Positions 15,191 to 24,164 of a stretch of 34,676 nucleotides of DNA are shown piece by piece. The notes below the pieces were generated by a model. It was not told the DNA's origin and ran no database searches. It saw only the letters and a list, made by a program, of their open reading frames with translations. Origin of the DNA: HGM04593 sp045654885 (lineage in GTDB: Bacteria > Bacteroidota > Bacteroidia > Bacteroidales > Bacteroidaceae); contig JAZOOF010000013.1 in the NCBI GenBank assembly GCA_045654885.1, positions 1-34,676 of the forward strand. Reading direction: 5' to 3'. The translations under genes were made by a program, and so were the position numbers. How positions within the stretch are numbered: position 1 is the stretch's first letter; every line of letters begins with the position of its first letter.

Positions 15191-16045
15191 TCATTTGCCA
15201 AAATTTTCGGAAACGAACGGCAGTGCAATGTAGAGTGCCTCCTGCCAATATTGCCATGTATGCCCTCCCTCGCGCACTCGCAACTGGTAAGGGATGCGCT
15301 TGGAGCGCATTGCCTTAATGAATTCCATGTTGTTGTCGAAGAGAAAATCATCATCGCCGACATCTATGAACCAACGTACCTTGGCAATCTCGGCGCACTG
15401 CTCTTTTGTCGCGTTTTCAATGGCCGTGATATTATTGTTTGCAACGGCGCTCTCCATGAACACCCTGCGGCGGGCATCGGGGTCACGTGTTATCCAGGTG
15501 TTCTCGACAATCCCCATAAGCGCACTCATGGCATAGGCAGTGGAGAACATCTCGCCATGGTTTATTGCATACCATGTCGTTCCGCCACCACCCATGGAGA
15601 GGCCTGCGATAGCACGGTGCTGCCTATCGGGAACAACGCGGTATGTACTCTCGATGTGCGGAATGAACTCTCGAAAGAAAAAATCCTCGTAGCGCCAACC
15701 GTCGCAGTTGAAGTAGCCGTCGTATACAGTACCGGCATCAGGCATCACAATTATCATCTCCTGCGCCTTGCCCGACCGGATAATTTCTGTGGCAATATCC
15801 TGCACATTCCCTTTGTCGCGCCACGCTGTGTGGGTATCGGTGAGTCCATGCAGGAGATACAGCACCGGGAACATTCTGTTTTCATTGGAATATCCCTGGG
15901 GCAGATATACACAGTATTTCTTTGTGCAACCAAGGATTTCGCTCTGCATCTCGCACTCCAGCAGTTGCGGATACGTATTGTTCTGCGCCAACGGTTGCAA
16001 TACAACAGCAAGCAGCAGAAAGATAAGGGTAATACAGCGTTTCAT
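15191..16045 (-). CDS. Secreted esterase of the alpha/beta-hydrolase (esterase D / CE1-like) family
   Basis: The 284-residue protein starts with a signal peptide (MKRCITLIFLLLAVVLQPLA). It has the fold markers of the putative esterase family that includes feruloyl/acetyl-xylan esterases and S-formylglutathione hydrolase: FPVLYLLHGLTDTHTAW, the nucleophile elbow GLSMGGGG (Ser150), an acidic cluster DVGDDDF (Asp231-233) and His262 in EGGHTWQYW. Such enzymes release acyl groups from polysaccharides or small esters; export suggests a periplasmic or surface substrate, probably glycan-derived. The gene begins 23 bases after the rpoN stop in the same direction, so it may be transcribed with rpoN, although the functions have no obvious link. 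Substrate unknown. Confidence 0.88.
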   Translation of the reverse strand: MKRCITLIFLLLAVVLQPLAQNNTYPQLLECEMQSEILGCTKKYCVYLPQGYSNENRMFPVLYLLHGLTDTHTAWRDKGNVQDIATEIIRSGKAQEMIIVMPDAGTVYDGYFNCDGWRYEDFFFREFIPHIESTYRVVPDRQHRAIAGLSMGGGGTTWYAINHGEMFSTAYAMSALMGIVENTWITRDPDARRRVFMESAVANNNITAIENATKEQCAEIAKVRWFIDVGDDDFLFDNNMEFIKAMRSKRIPYQLRVREGGHTWQYWQEALYIALPFVSENFGK

Positions 16046-16068
16046 ATGATTTTTTTATTTGGATTCTC

Positions 16069-17502
16069 TCATTCTCTTCGCAAGCGGGCTACCGGGATAT
16101 TCAGCTGCTCACGGTACTTGGCTACCGTGCGTCGCGCCACGTTATACCCCTGTTCTGCAAGTATCTCCTGCAGAGCCTGGTCGGTGAGCGGGTTGGATTT
16201 GTCCTCGGCATCCACAAGTTCGCAGATGACACGGAACAGTTCATACACGGACTGGGTGGTGCCGTCGGCCATTGTCACGCCATCACTGAAATAGTATTTC
16301 AACGGAGTAACACTCCATGGGGTCTGCACATACTTGCTGTTGCACACGCGCGATGTAGTGGATATATCATAGTCTGTCACCTTTGCCACATCCTCAAGAA
16401 TCATAGGTTTGAGGAGAGCCTCATCGCCACCGCTGAGAAAATATGCCTTCTGCAACGACACTATGGCACGCATGGTGGCAAGCATCGTCATTTCGCGCTG
16501 CTCCACCGCTGTGATGAACCCCTTTGCAGCCTCAATCTTCTGCTTCAGGAAGAGGGCCGCGGCACGTTGCTCGGCATTGTTGCCCACAGCCTGTTCATCA
16601 AGCATATGCACGAAGTCTTCATTCACACGCAGGGAGGGTATGTGGGAGTTGTTGAGCGACACATACACTTTCTCGTCGACAATGTCGAGCACAAAATCGG
16701 GCATCACCTGCTGACGGCTGAGTCCTACTCCCTCGGTGAGCGATGCACCGGGACGGGGATTGAGCCTTACAATATCGGCTATCGCTTCGCGGCACTCCTC
16801 ATCGTCCACACCCAGTTTTTCGGGGATTACACCCCAATGCTTGCCGGCAAAATCATCATAGCAGTCGGTCAATATCCTTTTATGCAGAGAGTAATCCTTT
16901 GCGGCAGCATTACGCTCAAGCTGCAACAACAGACATTCACGCAAATCGCGCGCAGCAATACCTGCAGGTTCAAAGGTCTGTATGGCCTTTAGGACCGAGA
17001 GGAGCTGTTCCTCATCGGTACACACATTGTTGTATATAAGGAGTTCATCCTCAATCTCCGACAACGGCTTGCGCAACAGGCCGTCCTCGTCCAACGTGCC
17101 TATTATATACTCACCTATAGCCATCTCATCGGGCGAGAGTGAGAGCGCACCAAGCTGCTCCATCAAAGTGTCGCCAAAGGAAACGACATCGCCATAGGCA
17201 TTTTCCATTGAAGGCACAAAACCACCTGTTGCTACAGGAATATCGTCATTGCCGCTGTAATCGTCATCGGTATCCACAGAGTATATATCGGGAGCATCAT
17301 CTTCATCGCCGCCCTGCTGCATGGTTTCATCGGGCTCGATGGCATCGAGGGCGGGGTTATCCATAACCTCGCCTCGCACCCTCTCCTCAATCTCAACCGT
17401 CGTCATCTCAAGCAACTGCACTGCAAGCAACTGCTGTGGCGACAGGGTCTGGGTGAGAGCCTGCTGCTGTTGTTGTATCTGTGAATATGAACTGTCGGAC
17501 AT
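16069..17502 (-). CDS. rpoN: RNA polymerase sigma-54 factor RpoN
   Basis: The 477-residue protein has the sigma-54 order. A Gln/Leu-rich region I (about 1-50, QQQQALTQTLSPQQLLAVQL) contacts activators and core polymerase. An acidic region II (about 55-100) follows, then the core-binding domain. The C-terminal DNA-binding part ends in ARRTVAKYREQLNIPVARLR, containing the RpoN box that reads the -24 element (TVAKYREQLN). Such a factor directs transcription that depends on AAA+ enhancer-binding proteins; none is encoded in the window. The gene follows the uridine-kinase gene by 69 bases, with one dispersed repeat copy between them, and precedes an esterase gene by 23 bases. Confidence 0.96.
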   Translation of the reverse strand: MSDSSYSQIQQQQQALTQTLSPQQLLAVQLLEMTTVEIEERVRGEVMDNPALDAIEPDETMQQGGDEDDAPDIYSVDTDDDYSGNDDIPVATGGFVPSMENAYGDVVSFGDTLMEQLGALSLSPDEMAIGEYIIGTLDEDGLLRKPLSEIEDELLIYNNVCTDEEQLLSVLKAIQTFEPAGIAARDLRECLLLQLERNAAAKDYSLHKRILTDCYDDFAGKHWGVIPEKLGVDDEECREAIADIVRLNPRPGASLTEGVGLSRQQVMPDFVLDIVDEKVYVSLNNSHIPSLRVNEDFVHMLDEQAVGNNAEQRAAALFLKQKIEAAKGFITAVEQREMTMLATMRAIVSLQKAYFLSGGDEALLKPMILEDVAKVTDYDISTTSRVCNSKYVQTPWSVTPLKYYFSDGVTMADGTTQSVYELFRVICELVDAEDKSNPLTDQALQEILAEQGYNVARRTVAKYREQLNIPVARLRRE

Positions 17503-17521
17503 TGTTGTAAAATATCAAGAG

Positions 17522-17549
17522 AGATACTTCGCTACGCTCAGTATGAGAA
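17522..17549 (+). repeat. Dispersed intergenic repeat, copy D
   Basis: AGATACTTCGCTACGCTCAG followed by TATGAGAA is a family member with pairing arms ATACT and AGTAT around a CGCTACGCTC centre. It fills most of the 69-base gap between the uridine-kinase and rpoN genes and could form a hairpin in a shared transcript. Confidence 0.6.
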
Positions 17550-17571
17550 GACTCTTGGGATTATGATTTAT

Positions 17572-19224
17572 TCAATATTTGAAACTGCTACCGCCAAGGA
17601 ACTCGCGCGCAAGTGATGTAGGCGGCAGCTCCTTGTCCTGCAAAGGTACAATATATTCCAGAAAACGCAAAAGCCTTTGCGCCTCGGAATACTCGGCGCA
17701 ATTCTCGGGCACGGCGCGCAACATGGGTTCTGCCTGTGACTTGAACACGGCAAGTTCGTAGAACAATGAAGAGTTGAACATTACATCGGCATTCTCCTGA
17801 TAGGGGAATATCCACTTCTCCTCGCCACGACGCACGTCGGGCCAGCGCATGATTGTCTCGCGTGCCGGATAGCCTCGGTATTTGGCATCGCGTATCATGC
17901 GGCGGAGAAGGCGGTTGTCCGATGTGGATATGTAGTTGTGGTAATCGAGCTTTATGGATGTGAGCGCCGACACATAGATGCGGAACTTGTCACCGTCGGC
18001 AACCTGCGACGTGAGCATGGGGTTCAGGGCATGTGTACCCTCAATCACAAGCACCATCTGAGGTGTCAGTTTCAAGCGATTGCCATTGAATTCACGTTCA
18101 CCGGTCTTGAAGTTGTATGTGGGCACATCCACCTCCTCGCCCTTTAGCATACGGCTCAACGACTCGTTGAAGAACGGCAGGTCAATGGAGTATATTGACT
18201 CGAAGTCATAGTCACCGTCGGGCTTGCGCGGTGTGTGTGTACGGTTCACAAAGTAGTCGTCGAGCGATATTGCATATGGTTTAAGGCCACACGCAAGCAG
18301 CTGCACGCTCAAGCGCTTGCTGAACGTAGTCTTGCCCGATGACGATGGACCGGCAATGAGCACCACCTTTGCATTACGTTGCAGGATTTCATCGGCAATC
18401 TTTGAAAGACGACGTTCCTGCAACACCTCGGATACGTTCACAAGGTCTATTCCGTAGCCGGCACTCACTGCCTTGTTGAAGTCGCCTATTGTCTCCACAC
18501 CCATCTTCTGGTGCCACTGCAGGCGCTCCTCGAAGAGTTCGTGCAGTTTCTCCTGTGGTATTTTATCTTCAAGTTCGGTGGGACATTCCTTGTTGGGGAT
18601 ACGGAGCAGCACACCGTCGTCATACTTCTCAATCTCAAAAAGCCTGATATAACCCGTGCTCGGAACAAGACCGTTATAGTAACTGTCGACATAACCGTCA
18701 AGTTCGTAATAGCTTGTATAAAGACGGCCATAGGTCTCGAGCAAGCGCACCTTGTCAATGCGGCCCATACGACCGAAAATCTCTATTGCCTCGGCGGTGT
18801 GGCACTCTACCCTCTTGAACGGTATGTCACACTCCACAATGCGGCGCATCCTCTCGCGCACGGCAGCGACCTGCTCCTCACTGATGGGAATATCCATGCG
18901 GCAGTAATAGCCTTTGGAGATGGCATTCTCAAAGCGCACCATCTCGCCCGGGAAGAGTTCGTTCATCACCTTCATGAAAATGAATGTGAGCGAACGGACA
19001 TACATGCGCATGCCGTCATCGCTCCTCACATCTATGAACTCAACATCCTTGTGGCGGTTGAGCCTCAGCGTCAATCCACGGGTAACATTGTTCACACGGG
19101 CCGCAATTACGCCATAAGGCATATCCAGTTCCATTGCATCATACACTTCGCGCAACGACACACCGCTGCGGAATTCCCTTGTAACACCATTGTTCTTGCA
19201 GAATACACGTATCATAGCTGTCAT
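17572..19224 (-). CDS. Nucleoside (uridine) kinase with N-terminal TGS and threonyl-tRNA-synthetase-like domains
   Basis: The 550-residue fusion has a TGS-like domain (about 1-65). A segment resembling the second additional domain of threonyl-tRNA synthetase follows (about 70-200, FENAISKGYYCRMDIPIS). The C-terminal part is a P-loop uridine kinase/phosphoribulokinase domain (about 285-500). The Walker A motif is GPSSSGKTT (292-300), with SLDDYFVNR and VLVIEGTHALN downstream as in uridine kinases. It probably phosphorylates uridine or cytidine in pyrimidine salvage; the N-terminal domains may regulate it by ligand or RNA binding, which is inference. An alternative start three codons in (MIRVFCK, 19215) is possible. 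It is transcribed divergently from the ATPase/DUF4435 pair across 162 bases. Confidence 0.9.
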   Translation of the reverse strand: MTAMIRVFCKNNGVTREFRSGVSLREVYDAMELDMPYGVIAARVNNVTRGLTLRLNRHKDVEFIDVRSDDGMRMYVRSLTFIFMKVMNELFPGEMVRFENAISKGYYCRMDIPISEEQVAAVRERMRRIVECDIPFKRVECHTAEAIEIFGRMGRIDKVRLLETYGRLYTSYYELDGYVDSYYNGLVPSTGYIRLFEIEKYDDGVLLRIPNKECPTELEDKIPQEKLHELFEERLQWHQKMGVETIGDFNKAVSAGYGIDLVNVSEVLQERRLSKIADEILQRNAKVVLIAGPSSSGKTTFSKRLSVQLLACGLKPYAISLDDYFVNRTHTPRKPDGDYDFESIYSIDLPFFNESLSRMLKGEEVDVPTYNFKTGEREFNGNRLKLTPQMVLVIEGTHALNPMLTSQVADGDKFRIYVSALTSIKLDYHNYISTSDNRLLRRMIRDAKYRGYPARETIMRWPDVRRGEEKWIFPYQENADVMFNSSLFYELAVFKSQAEPMLRAVPENCAEYSEAQRLLRFLEYIVPLQDKELPPTSLAREFLGGSSFKY

Positions 19225-19247
19225 GTTTTGCTATATTAGGTTTATAG

Positions 19248-19255
19248 CAAATATA
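19248..19255 (-). promoter_or_regulatory. -7 promoter element of the uridine-kinase gene
   Basis: TATATTTG on the minus strand fully matches TAnnTTTG and lies 23 bases before the start at 19224. A TTTG occurs upstream but at 14 rather than 19-21 bases, so the -33 box is weak. Confidence 0.5.
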
Positions 19256-19327
19256 CGAACAAAATATTCCAAAAGCATAAACGATGCCACTATTTTTATA
19301 AAATTAAACATTATTCACTTTAAGCTA

Positions 19328-19358
19328 TTTGTTTTTACACAAACAATGTATAAATTTG
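19328..19358 (+). promoter_or_regulatory. Promoter of the AAA ATPase / DUF4435 pair
   Basis: TTTG (19328-19331), exactly 19 bases, then TAAATTTG (19351-19358): a perfect Bacteroidales housekeeping promoter, 28 bases before the ATPase start. It indicates constitutive, primary-sigma expression of the cassette rather than dependence on a neighbour. Confidence 0.8.
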
Positions 19359-19386
19359 CTTGCAACAGATAATACGACATTGCATT

Positions 19387-20211
19387 ATGGAGAAGATGGC
19401 ACAATACATAAAGAGCATAGAGATTGACTCCCTTTGGAGCAACCGCAAGCATATCTATTGGGAGCTGCGCCCCGATGTGAACATTCTGAGCGGAAGCAAC
19501 GGAGTGGGAAAGAGCACCATCATAAACCGCTCTGCAAGCCACCTGAAAATCATGCGCAAGGGGCTGCTCACGAGTGCTCCCGAGGACGGTGTAAAGGTGA
19601 CGTTCCATCCCGAGGATGCGACAAGCATCAACTTCGACATAATAAGCAGCATAGACCGCCCCATCCTCAGCGGCGAAATGTTCGAGAAAATTCCCGGTGC
19701 CGACATACGCACGGAACTCGACTGGCAGCTATACAACCTGCAACGCCGCTATCTCAACTACCAGGTAAACATAGGCAATAGAATAATATCGCTGCTCACA
19801 AGCGGCAACCCCGACGACCAGCGCCTTGCAACCGAACTCACCAAGCCCAAGAAGCAGTTCCAGGACCTCATTGACGAGCTGTTCGCCCCAACGGCAAAGA
19901 CCATTGTACGCGACAGCAACGAGATATTCTTCAACCAGTATGGCGAGAGAATAACACCGTACATGCTATCATCGGGCGAGAAGCAGATTCTTGTAATACT
20001 GCTCACGGCCCTTGTACAGGAGAACCGTCCGGGAGTGATGCTCATGGACGAGCCCGAGATTTCGCTGCACATAGAGTGGCAGCAACGCCTCATAACCCTT
20101 GTGCGCACACTCAACCCCAACATGCAGATTATCCTCTGTACCCACTCGCCCGCCATTATAATGGACGGCTGGATGGACGCGGTAACCGAAATGGAAGAGA
20201 TAACAAAATAG
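19387..20211 (+). CDS. Small ABC-type AAA ATPase, partner of a DUF4435 protein
   Basis: The 274-residue cytosolic protein is a compact SMC/RecF-like ATPase with every ABC motif. Walker A is GSNGVGKST (36-44), the signature is LSSGEKQ (194-200), Walker B is VMLMDEPE (217-224) followed by the D-loop SLH, and the switch histidine is His253 in CTHSPA. The insert between Walker A and signature (about 60-190) is only about 130 residues, too short for a long coiled coil. ATPases of this type gate nuclease or TOPRIM partners; here the DUF4435 gene follows by 17 bases. The start at 19387 suits the promoter spacing; an ATG 9 bases later is an alternative. In PARIS, AriA plays the comparable role but is clearly longer. 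The function here is inferred. Confidence 0.9.
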   Translation: MEKMAQYIKSIEIDSLWSNRKHIYWELRPDVNILSGSNGVGKSTIINRSASHLKIMRKGLLTSAPEDGVKVTFHPEDATSINFDIISSIDRPILSGEMFEKIPGADIRTELDWQLYNLQRRYLNYQVNIGNRIISLLTSGNPDDQRLATELTKPKKQFQDLIDELFAPTAKTIVRDSNEIFFNQYGERITPYMLSSGEKQILVILLTALVQENRPGVMLMDEPEISLHIEWQQRLITLVRTLNPNMQIILCTHSPAIIMDGWMDAVTEMEEITK

Positions 20212-20228
20212 ACACCTGTAACTGAGAT

Positions 20229-21236
20229 ATGAAAAGGCTTACCGAATATCTCAACTCAAGCTTCATTGAAGCGGCAAATGCTTTGAGGCCAAAGCATGCT
20301 GCGCAGCGCATCATTGCATACGTAGAGAGCTATGACGATATCTCCTTTTGGCGTTCGGTCTTCAACGAGTATGAGAGCGAAAAGGTGCATTTCGAGATTA
20401 TGCTTCCCGCACGCACAAAGCTCACAAAAGGCAAGAAACAGGCCATGATGAACCTGCTTGGCAAGGCTGCATACGGCCGCAACATGATTGCATGCGTGGA
20501 CAGCGACTACGACTACCTGCTGCAGGGAGCAACTTCCACATCGCGACAGATGCTGGGGAACAAGTTCATCCTTCACACACGTGCCTACTCCATCGAGAAC
20601 TACCGCTGTTATGCCGGCAGCCTCAAGCAGGTGTGCGTGCTATGCACACAGAACGACAGCAATGTAATAGATTTCAATGAGTTCTACAAACTATATTCAC
20701 GCATCTGTTTTCCGCTGTTCGTGTGGAACATTCTGCTCTACCGCAAACACGACACAAAGACCATGAGCATGCTCAGGTTCTGCGAGATTGTGCGTCTGTC
20801 CTCATTTACCTTGAGCAACCCGGCCTACTCGCTGCAACAGCTCGGCAACCGCGTGGCGCACAACATAAAGCTACTGGAGAAACAGTTCCCGGGATTTATA
20901 GAGGAGCACAGGAAGATGGCAGATGAAATTACAGAGTTGGGTGTCGACCCCGACGAGACCTATTTCTACATTCAGGGACACCACATAATGAACGGAGTGA
21001 CAATGCGCATCATGCAACCCGTGTGCCGTCATCTGCGCAGCAAGCGCGAGGAGGAGATTGAACGCTATGCCTACCACCGCCAGCAGTACAACAACGAACT
21101 TGCGTCCTACCGCCACAGCCAGTGCGACGTGGCCACAATGCTCAACAAGAACACCGACTACAAGAACGCAACACCCTATCAGCGGCTGAAGGCTGACATT
21201 GACAGGTTGATAAAAGAGATTACAGCAAACTTATAA
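20229..21236 (+). CDS. DUF4435 (TOPRIM-like) protein paired with an AAA ATPase
   Basis: The 335-residue protein fits the DUF4435 family, whose fold is TOPRIM-like. RIIAYVESYDDISFW carries a likely catalytic Glu33, and MIACVDSDYDYLL carries the acidic pair Asp91-x-Asp93, the order expected of TOPRIM metal sites. The later AYSIENYRCY and the helical C-terminal part (about 200-335, very basic and charged) also suit the family. In the PARIS anti-phage system, AriB is a DUF4435 TOPRIM protein released by the ATPase AriA to cut tRNA. By analogy this could be an ATP-controlled nuclease, but its true substrate is unknown. It ends 3 bases from the stop of convergent trkH, with no terminator between. 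Confidence 0.88.
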   Translation: MKRLTEYLNSSFIEAANALRPKHAAQRIIAYVESYDDISFWRSVFNEYESEKVHFEIMLPARTKLTKGKKQAMMNLLGKAAYGRNMIACVDSDYDYLLQGATSTSRQMLGNKFILHTRAYSIENYRCYAGSLKQVCVLCTQNDSNVIDFNEFYKLYSRICFPLFVWNILLYRKHDTKTMSMLRFCEIVRLSSFTLSNPAYSLQQLGNRVAHNIKLLEKQFPGFIEEHRKMADEITELGVDPDETYFYIQGHHIMNGVTMRIMQPVCRHLRSKREEEIERYAYHRQQYNNELASYRHSQCDVATMLNKNTDYKNATPYQRLKADIDRLIKEITANL

Positions 21237-21239
21237 CTA

Positions 21240-22694
21240 TCATCTTCTTCTCCAGAACACCGGAGTGAGCAGCAACAGCACTGCAAAGAACTCAAGACGG
21301 CCTACAAGCATCTGGAAGGCACTGAACCACTTTACCGCACATGGTAATGTTGCAAAGGAGTCCATGGGACCATAGTTGCCCAAAGCAGGGCCGACATTAC
21401 CCACCGAAGCCACCGAGAGACTGAAAGCATCGAGAAAATCCACACCCAGAGCCATATTCACAAACAAACCGGCCACAAGCATAAAGATATATATTACAGT
21501 ATAGGCAAGGATAGCCGACTGCACCGCCGTGGGTATTATGCGGCCTGTCATTCGCACAGGAATAACAGCATTGGGATGTACAATACGCTTGAATTCGTTC
21601 CACATCACCTTGAAGAGAATTGATATGCGGGCACACTTCATTGCACCCGATGTCGAGCCCGAGCAGGCACCGATGAACATGAGCGCACAGAGCAGAAGCC
21701 ACAACAGAGGCATCCACACGGCATAGTTCACCGTTGCGAAGCCTGTGGTCGTCTGCAGCGACACGACCTGGAACAGCGATGCGCGCAATGCCTCAGCAAC
21801 ATCCATATCGGTAGTAAAGAAGAGTCCCACACCAATTACCAGTGAAAAACCGGCCACAACTCCAAAATAGGTCTTGAACTCAGTATCACGCAACAGTGCC
21901 ATAGGACGCCACCTGAATATTGCCAGATAGAGAAGCGAGAGGTTTACTCCCGAGACAAACATAAAGAATGTTATCACATACTCAATCGCAGGCGAATTGA
22001 ATGCCGCTATGCTGGCCTGCTTGGTAGAGAAACCACCGGTAGCAACCGTAGACATCGCATGGCACACTGCATCGAACCACCCCATCCCGGCAAGGCGCAA
22101 CGACACGGAGCAGGCTACTGTAAGCGCTATGTAAATGGTGAGAATCCATCGCGCAGTCACCGATATGCGTGGATGCAGTTTTGAGCGCATGGGCCCCACC
22201 GACTCGGCCGAAAAGAGGTTTATGTCATTGAGGCCGAATATAGGGAACACTGCCACTGTAAAGAATACAATACCCAAGCCGCCCACCCAATGGGTCATCA
22301 TTCGCCAGAAAAGTATCGATTTAGGCAACGCCTCAATATCCTGCAGAATTGTGGCACCCGTAGTGGTGAAACCCGACATAGTCTCAAAGAAAGCATCGGT
22401 AAAATCAGGTATGCTGCCTGTGAGCATATAAGGCAACGTACCGAAGAGCGAAAAGACAACCCAGCAGAGCGTCACCACCACATAACCGTCCTTGCGCGAT
22501 ATGCTCCTCTCACCTCCACGGCATAGGGTTACAAACATGGCACCCGTGAGGGCTATGATACCGAACGAGTAGAGAAGCGGCTTTACGGTATCCTCGCCAT
22601 AGTAGAGCGAGACACCGATACCTGACAGAAGGAATGCAGCCTCAATGATGAGCAACAGTCCAACGATACGGAATATTACTTTGGGATGAAACAT
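21240..22694 (-). CDS. trkH: Potassium uptake protein TrkH
   Basis: This inner-membrane channel-like subunit imports potassium together with TrkA. The 484-residue protein has about ten or more hydrophobic segments and the four filter-containing loops of the TrkH/KtrB fold. SGFTTTGATIL (loop 1), MSTVATGGFSTKQAS (loop 2), SLQTTTGFATVNYA (loop 3) and SVASVGNVGPALG (loop 4) hold the glycines of the filter. The start at 22694 follows the trkA stop by 3 bases, a tight operon. Its stop lies 3 bases from the convergent DUF4435 gene, so transcripts from both sides must overlap. Confidence 0.96.
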   Translation of the reverse strand: MFHPKVIFRIVGLLLIIEAAFLLSGIGVSLYYGEDTVKPLLYSFGIIALTGAMFVTLCRGGERSISRKDGYVVVTLCWVVFSLFGTLPYMLTGSIPDFTDAFFETMSGFTTTGATILQDIEALPKSILFWRMMTHWVGGLGIVFFTVAVFPIFGLNDINLFSAESVGPMRSKLHPRISVTARWILTIYIALTVACSVSLRLAGMGWFDAVCHAMSTVATGGFSTKQASIAAFNSPAIEYVITFFMFVSGVNLSLLYLAIFRWRPMALLRDTEFKTYFGVVAGFSLVIGVGLFFTTDMDVAEALRASLFQVVSLQTTTGFATVNYAVWMPLLWLLLCALMFIGACSGSTSGAMKCARISILFKVMWNEFKRIVHPNAVIPVRMTGRIIPTAVQSAILAYTVIYIFMLVAGLFVNMALGVDFLDAFSLSVASVGNVGPALGNYGPMDSFATLPCAVKWFSAFQMLVGRLEFFAVLLLLTPVFWRRR

Positions 22695-22697
22695 CTT

Positions 22698-24035
22698 CTA
22701 ATTGAAATATTTTTCCATTTTCTTGAGCACACGCTCCAGGCAGAACACGATTACATGGTCACCCGGCTCAATCATCGTATTGCCGGTAACGTGCATACCC
22801 ACACCGTTACGTATGAGGCCACCTATGTTTGCACCGTCGGGCAGGCCAAGACTCTTCACCGGCTTGCGTGTTATCATGGCATTCTCGTGCACAGGAAACT
22901 CCGCCACCACGGCTTGGATGAATGTGAGGCACTTGACGCTCGACACATCGGTCTTCAGCATCATCTGGAAGATGGTACTTGCCGCCAGTTTCTTTTTGTT
23001 GATGACAGAGCCTATATCCATCTTCTCGGCCATCGATATGTAATCGATGTTCTCAATTTCGGACACCGCACGGCACACCCCGGCACGCTTTGCGGCAAGA
23101 CAGGCAAGGATATTTGTCTCGGAGTTGTCGCTGAGCGCAATGAATACATCGGTATTTGAAATACCCTCGCTGCGCAACAGTTCCGGGTCACGGGCATCGC
23201 CATTGATTACCATCACCTCGTCATCCACAAGCTCAAGCAGTTTGTGGCAACGGTTTATGTCGCTCTCGATTATCTTGATGTCGATATCGCCCGCAATCAG
23301 TTTGGTGGTGCGCACGGCAATGCGGCTACCACCCATTATTATTATACTCTTAACCTCGGAGAACTGCTCCTTACCGCATATCTGCCTAATGTAAGGAATA
23401 TTCTCGCGTGTTGTCATAAAACAGACAATGTCGTTGGGAAGTATGCAGTCGTTACCGCGTGGGATAATGGTCTCATCGCCACGCTGTATTGCCACAACGT
23501 GATAGGGGATATCGTGCGGCAGCTCCTTGAAAGCAATGTTTATGATAGAGGCATTCTCCCTTACCTTGACACCGGCCATTACAAGAGCACCGCCACCGAA
23601 CTCAAGCAACTGACGCATCCAGCTGTATTTGATGCTTGTTGCAATCTCCTCGGCTGCAAGCTGCTCGGGGTAGATGAGCGAATCCACACCCAAAGAAGAG
23701 AAATACTCCTTGTGCTTGGGAAGAAGATACTCATAGTTGTCTATTCGCGCAATGGTCTTTGCTGCACCAAGGTAATGAGCAAGTATGCAGGCCGTTATGT
23801 TGCGACTCTCGTCGGGAGTCACAGCCACGAACAGTTCGGCACTGCCCACACCGGCATCCTTGAGAGCCGAGATTTTCGTAGGGTCGCCTACAATCGTCTG
23901 GAGGTCGAACGAAGCCTCCATCTTGCCCAACTTCTCTTCGCTCTCATCGAGCAGAATGACATTCTCATTCTCCACCGAAAGCATCTTTGCAAGGTGTGTA
24001 CCAACGGCGCCTGCACCGGCAATGACAATTCTCAT
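22698..24035 (-). CDS. trkA: Trk potassium transporter regulatory subunit TrkA
   Basis: The 445-residue cytosolic protein has two RCK/TrkA-N plus TrkA-C repeats. The first nucleotide-binding motif is MRIVIAGAGAVGTHLAKML (GxGxxG intact) with Asp30 in VILLDES. The second half, starting near 230 (SIIIMGGSRIAVRTTKLI), has a degenerate glycine motif, which is usual for repeat 2. It binds NAD(H) or ATP and gates TrkH. The gene directly precedes trkH with a 3-base gap and follows dxs across a 275-base region that contains a long palindrome. Confidence 0.96.
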   Translation of the reverse strand: MRIVIAGAGAVGTHLAKMLSVENENVILLDESEEKLGKMEASFDLQTIVGDPTKISALKDAGVGSAELFVAVTPDESRNITACILAHYLGAAKTIARIDNYEYLLPKHKEYFSSLGVDSLIYPEQLAAEEIATSIKYSWMRQLLEFGGGALVMAGVKVRENASIINIAFKELPHDIPYHVVAIQRGDETIIPRGNDCILPNDIVCFMTTRENIPYIRQICGKEQFSEVKSIIIMGGSRIAVRTTKLIAGDIDIKIIESDINRCHKLLELVDDEVMVINGDARDPELLRSEGISNTDVFIALSDNSETNILACLAAKRAGVCRAVSEIENIDYISMAEKMDIGSVINKKKLAASTIFQMMLKTDVSSVKCLTFIQAVVAEFPVHENAMITRKPVKSLGLPDGANIGGLIRNGVGMHVTGNTMIEPGDHVIVFCLERVLKKMEKYFN

Positions 24036-24052
24036 AAAATAGAATTTTACAA

Positions 24053-24067
24053 GCAGGCAGAGCCTGC
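24053..24067 (-). promoter_or_regulatory. Small GC hairpin in the trkA leader
   Basis: GCAGGC and GCCTGC pair with an AGA loop (6 bp), 18 bases before the trkA start. Being so near the start codon it could affect translation of trkA. There is no U-run to make it a terminator. Confidence 0.3.
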
Positions 24068-24133
24068 ATTATACTCTCTTTTATAATTTTTGGTAACAAT
24101 ATAGATGTTGACCCAAGATTAGTTTTTTTCGCG

Positions 24134-24164
24134 AAATTGTCATCCTGACGACAAGGAAGAATCT
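24134..24164 (-). repeat. Dispersed intergenic repeat, copy E (left arm of the palindrome)
   Basis: Read on the minus strand it is AGATTCTTCCTTGTCG then TCAGGATGACAATTT, close to the consensus and to copy A, including the TTCGCGA-like continuation. It forms the left inner arm of the 24107-24303 palindrome. Confidence 0.65.
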
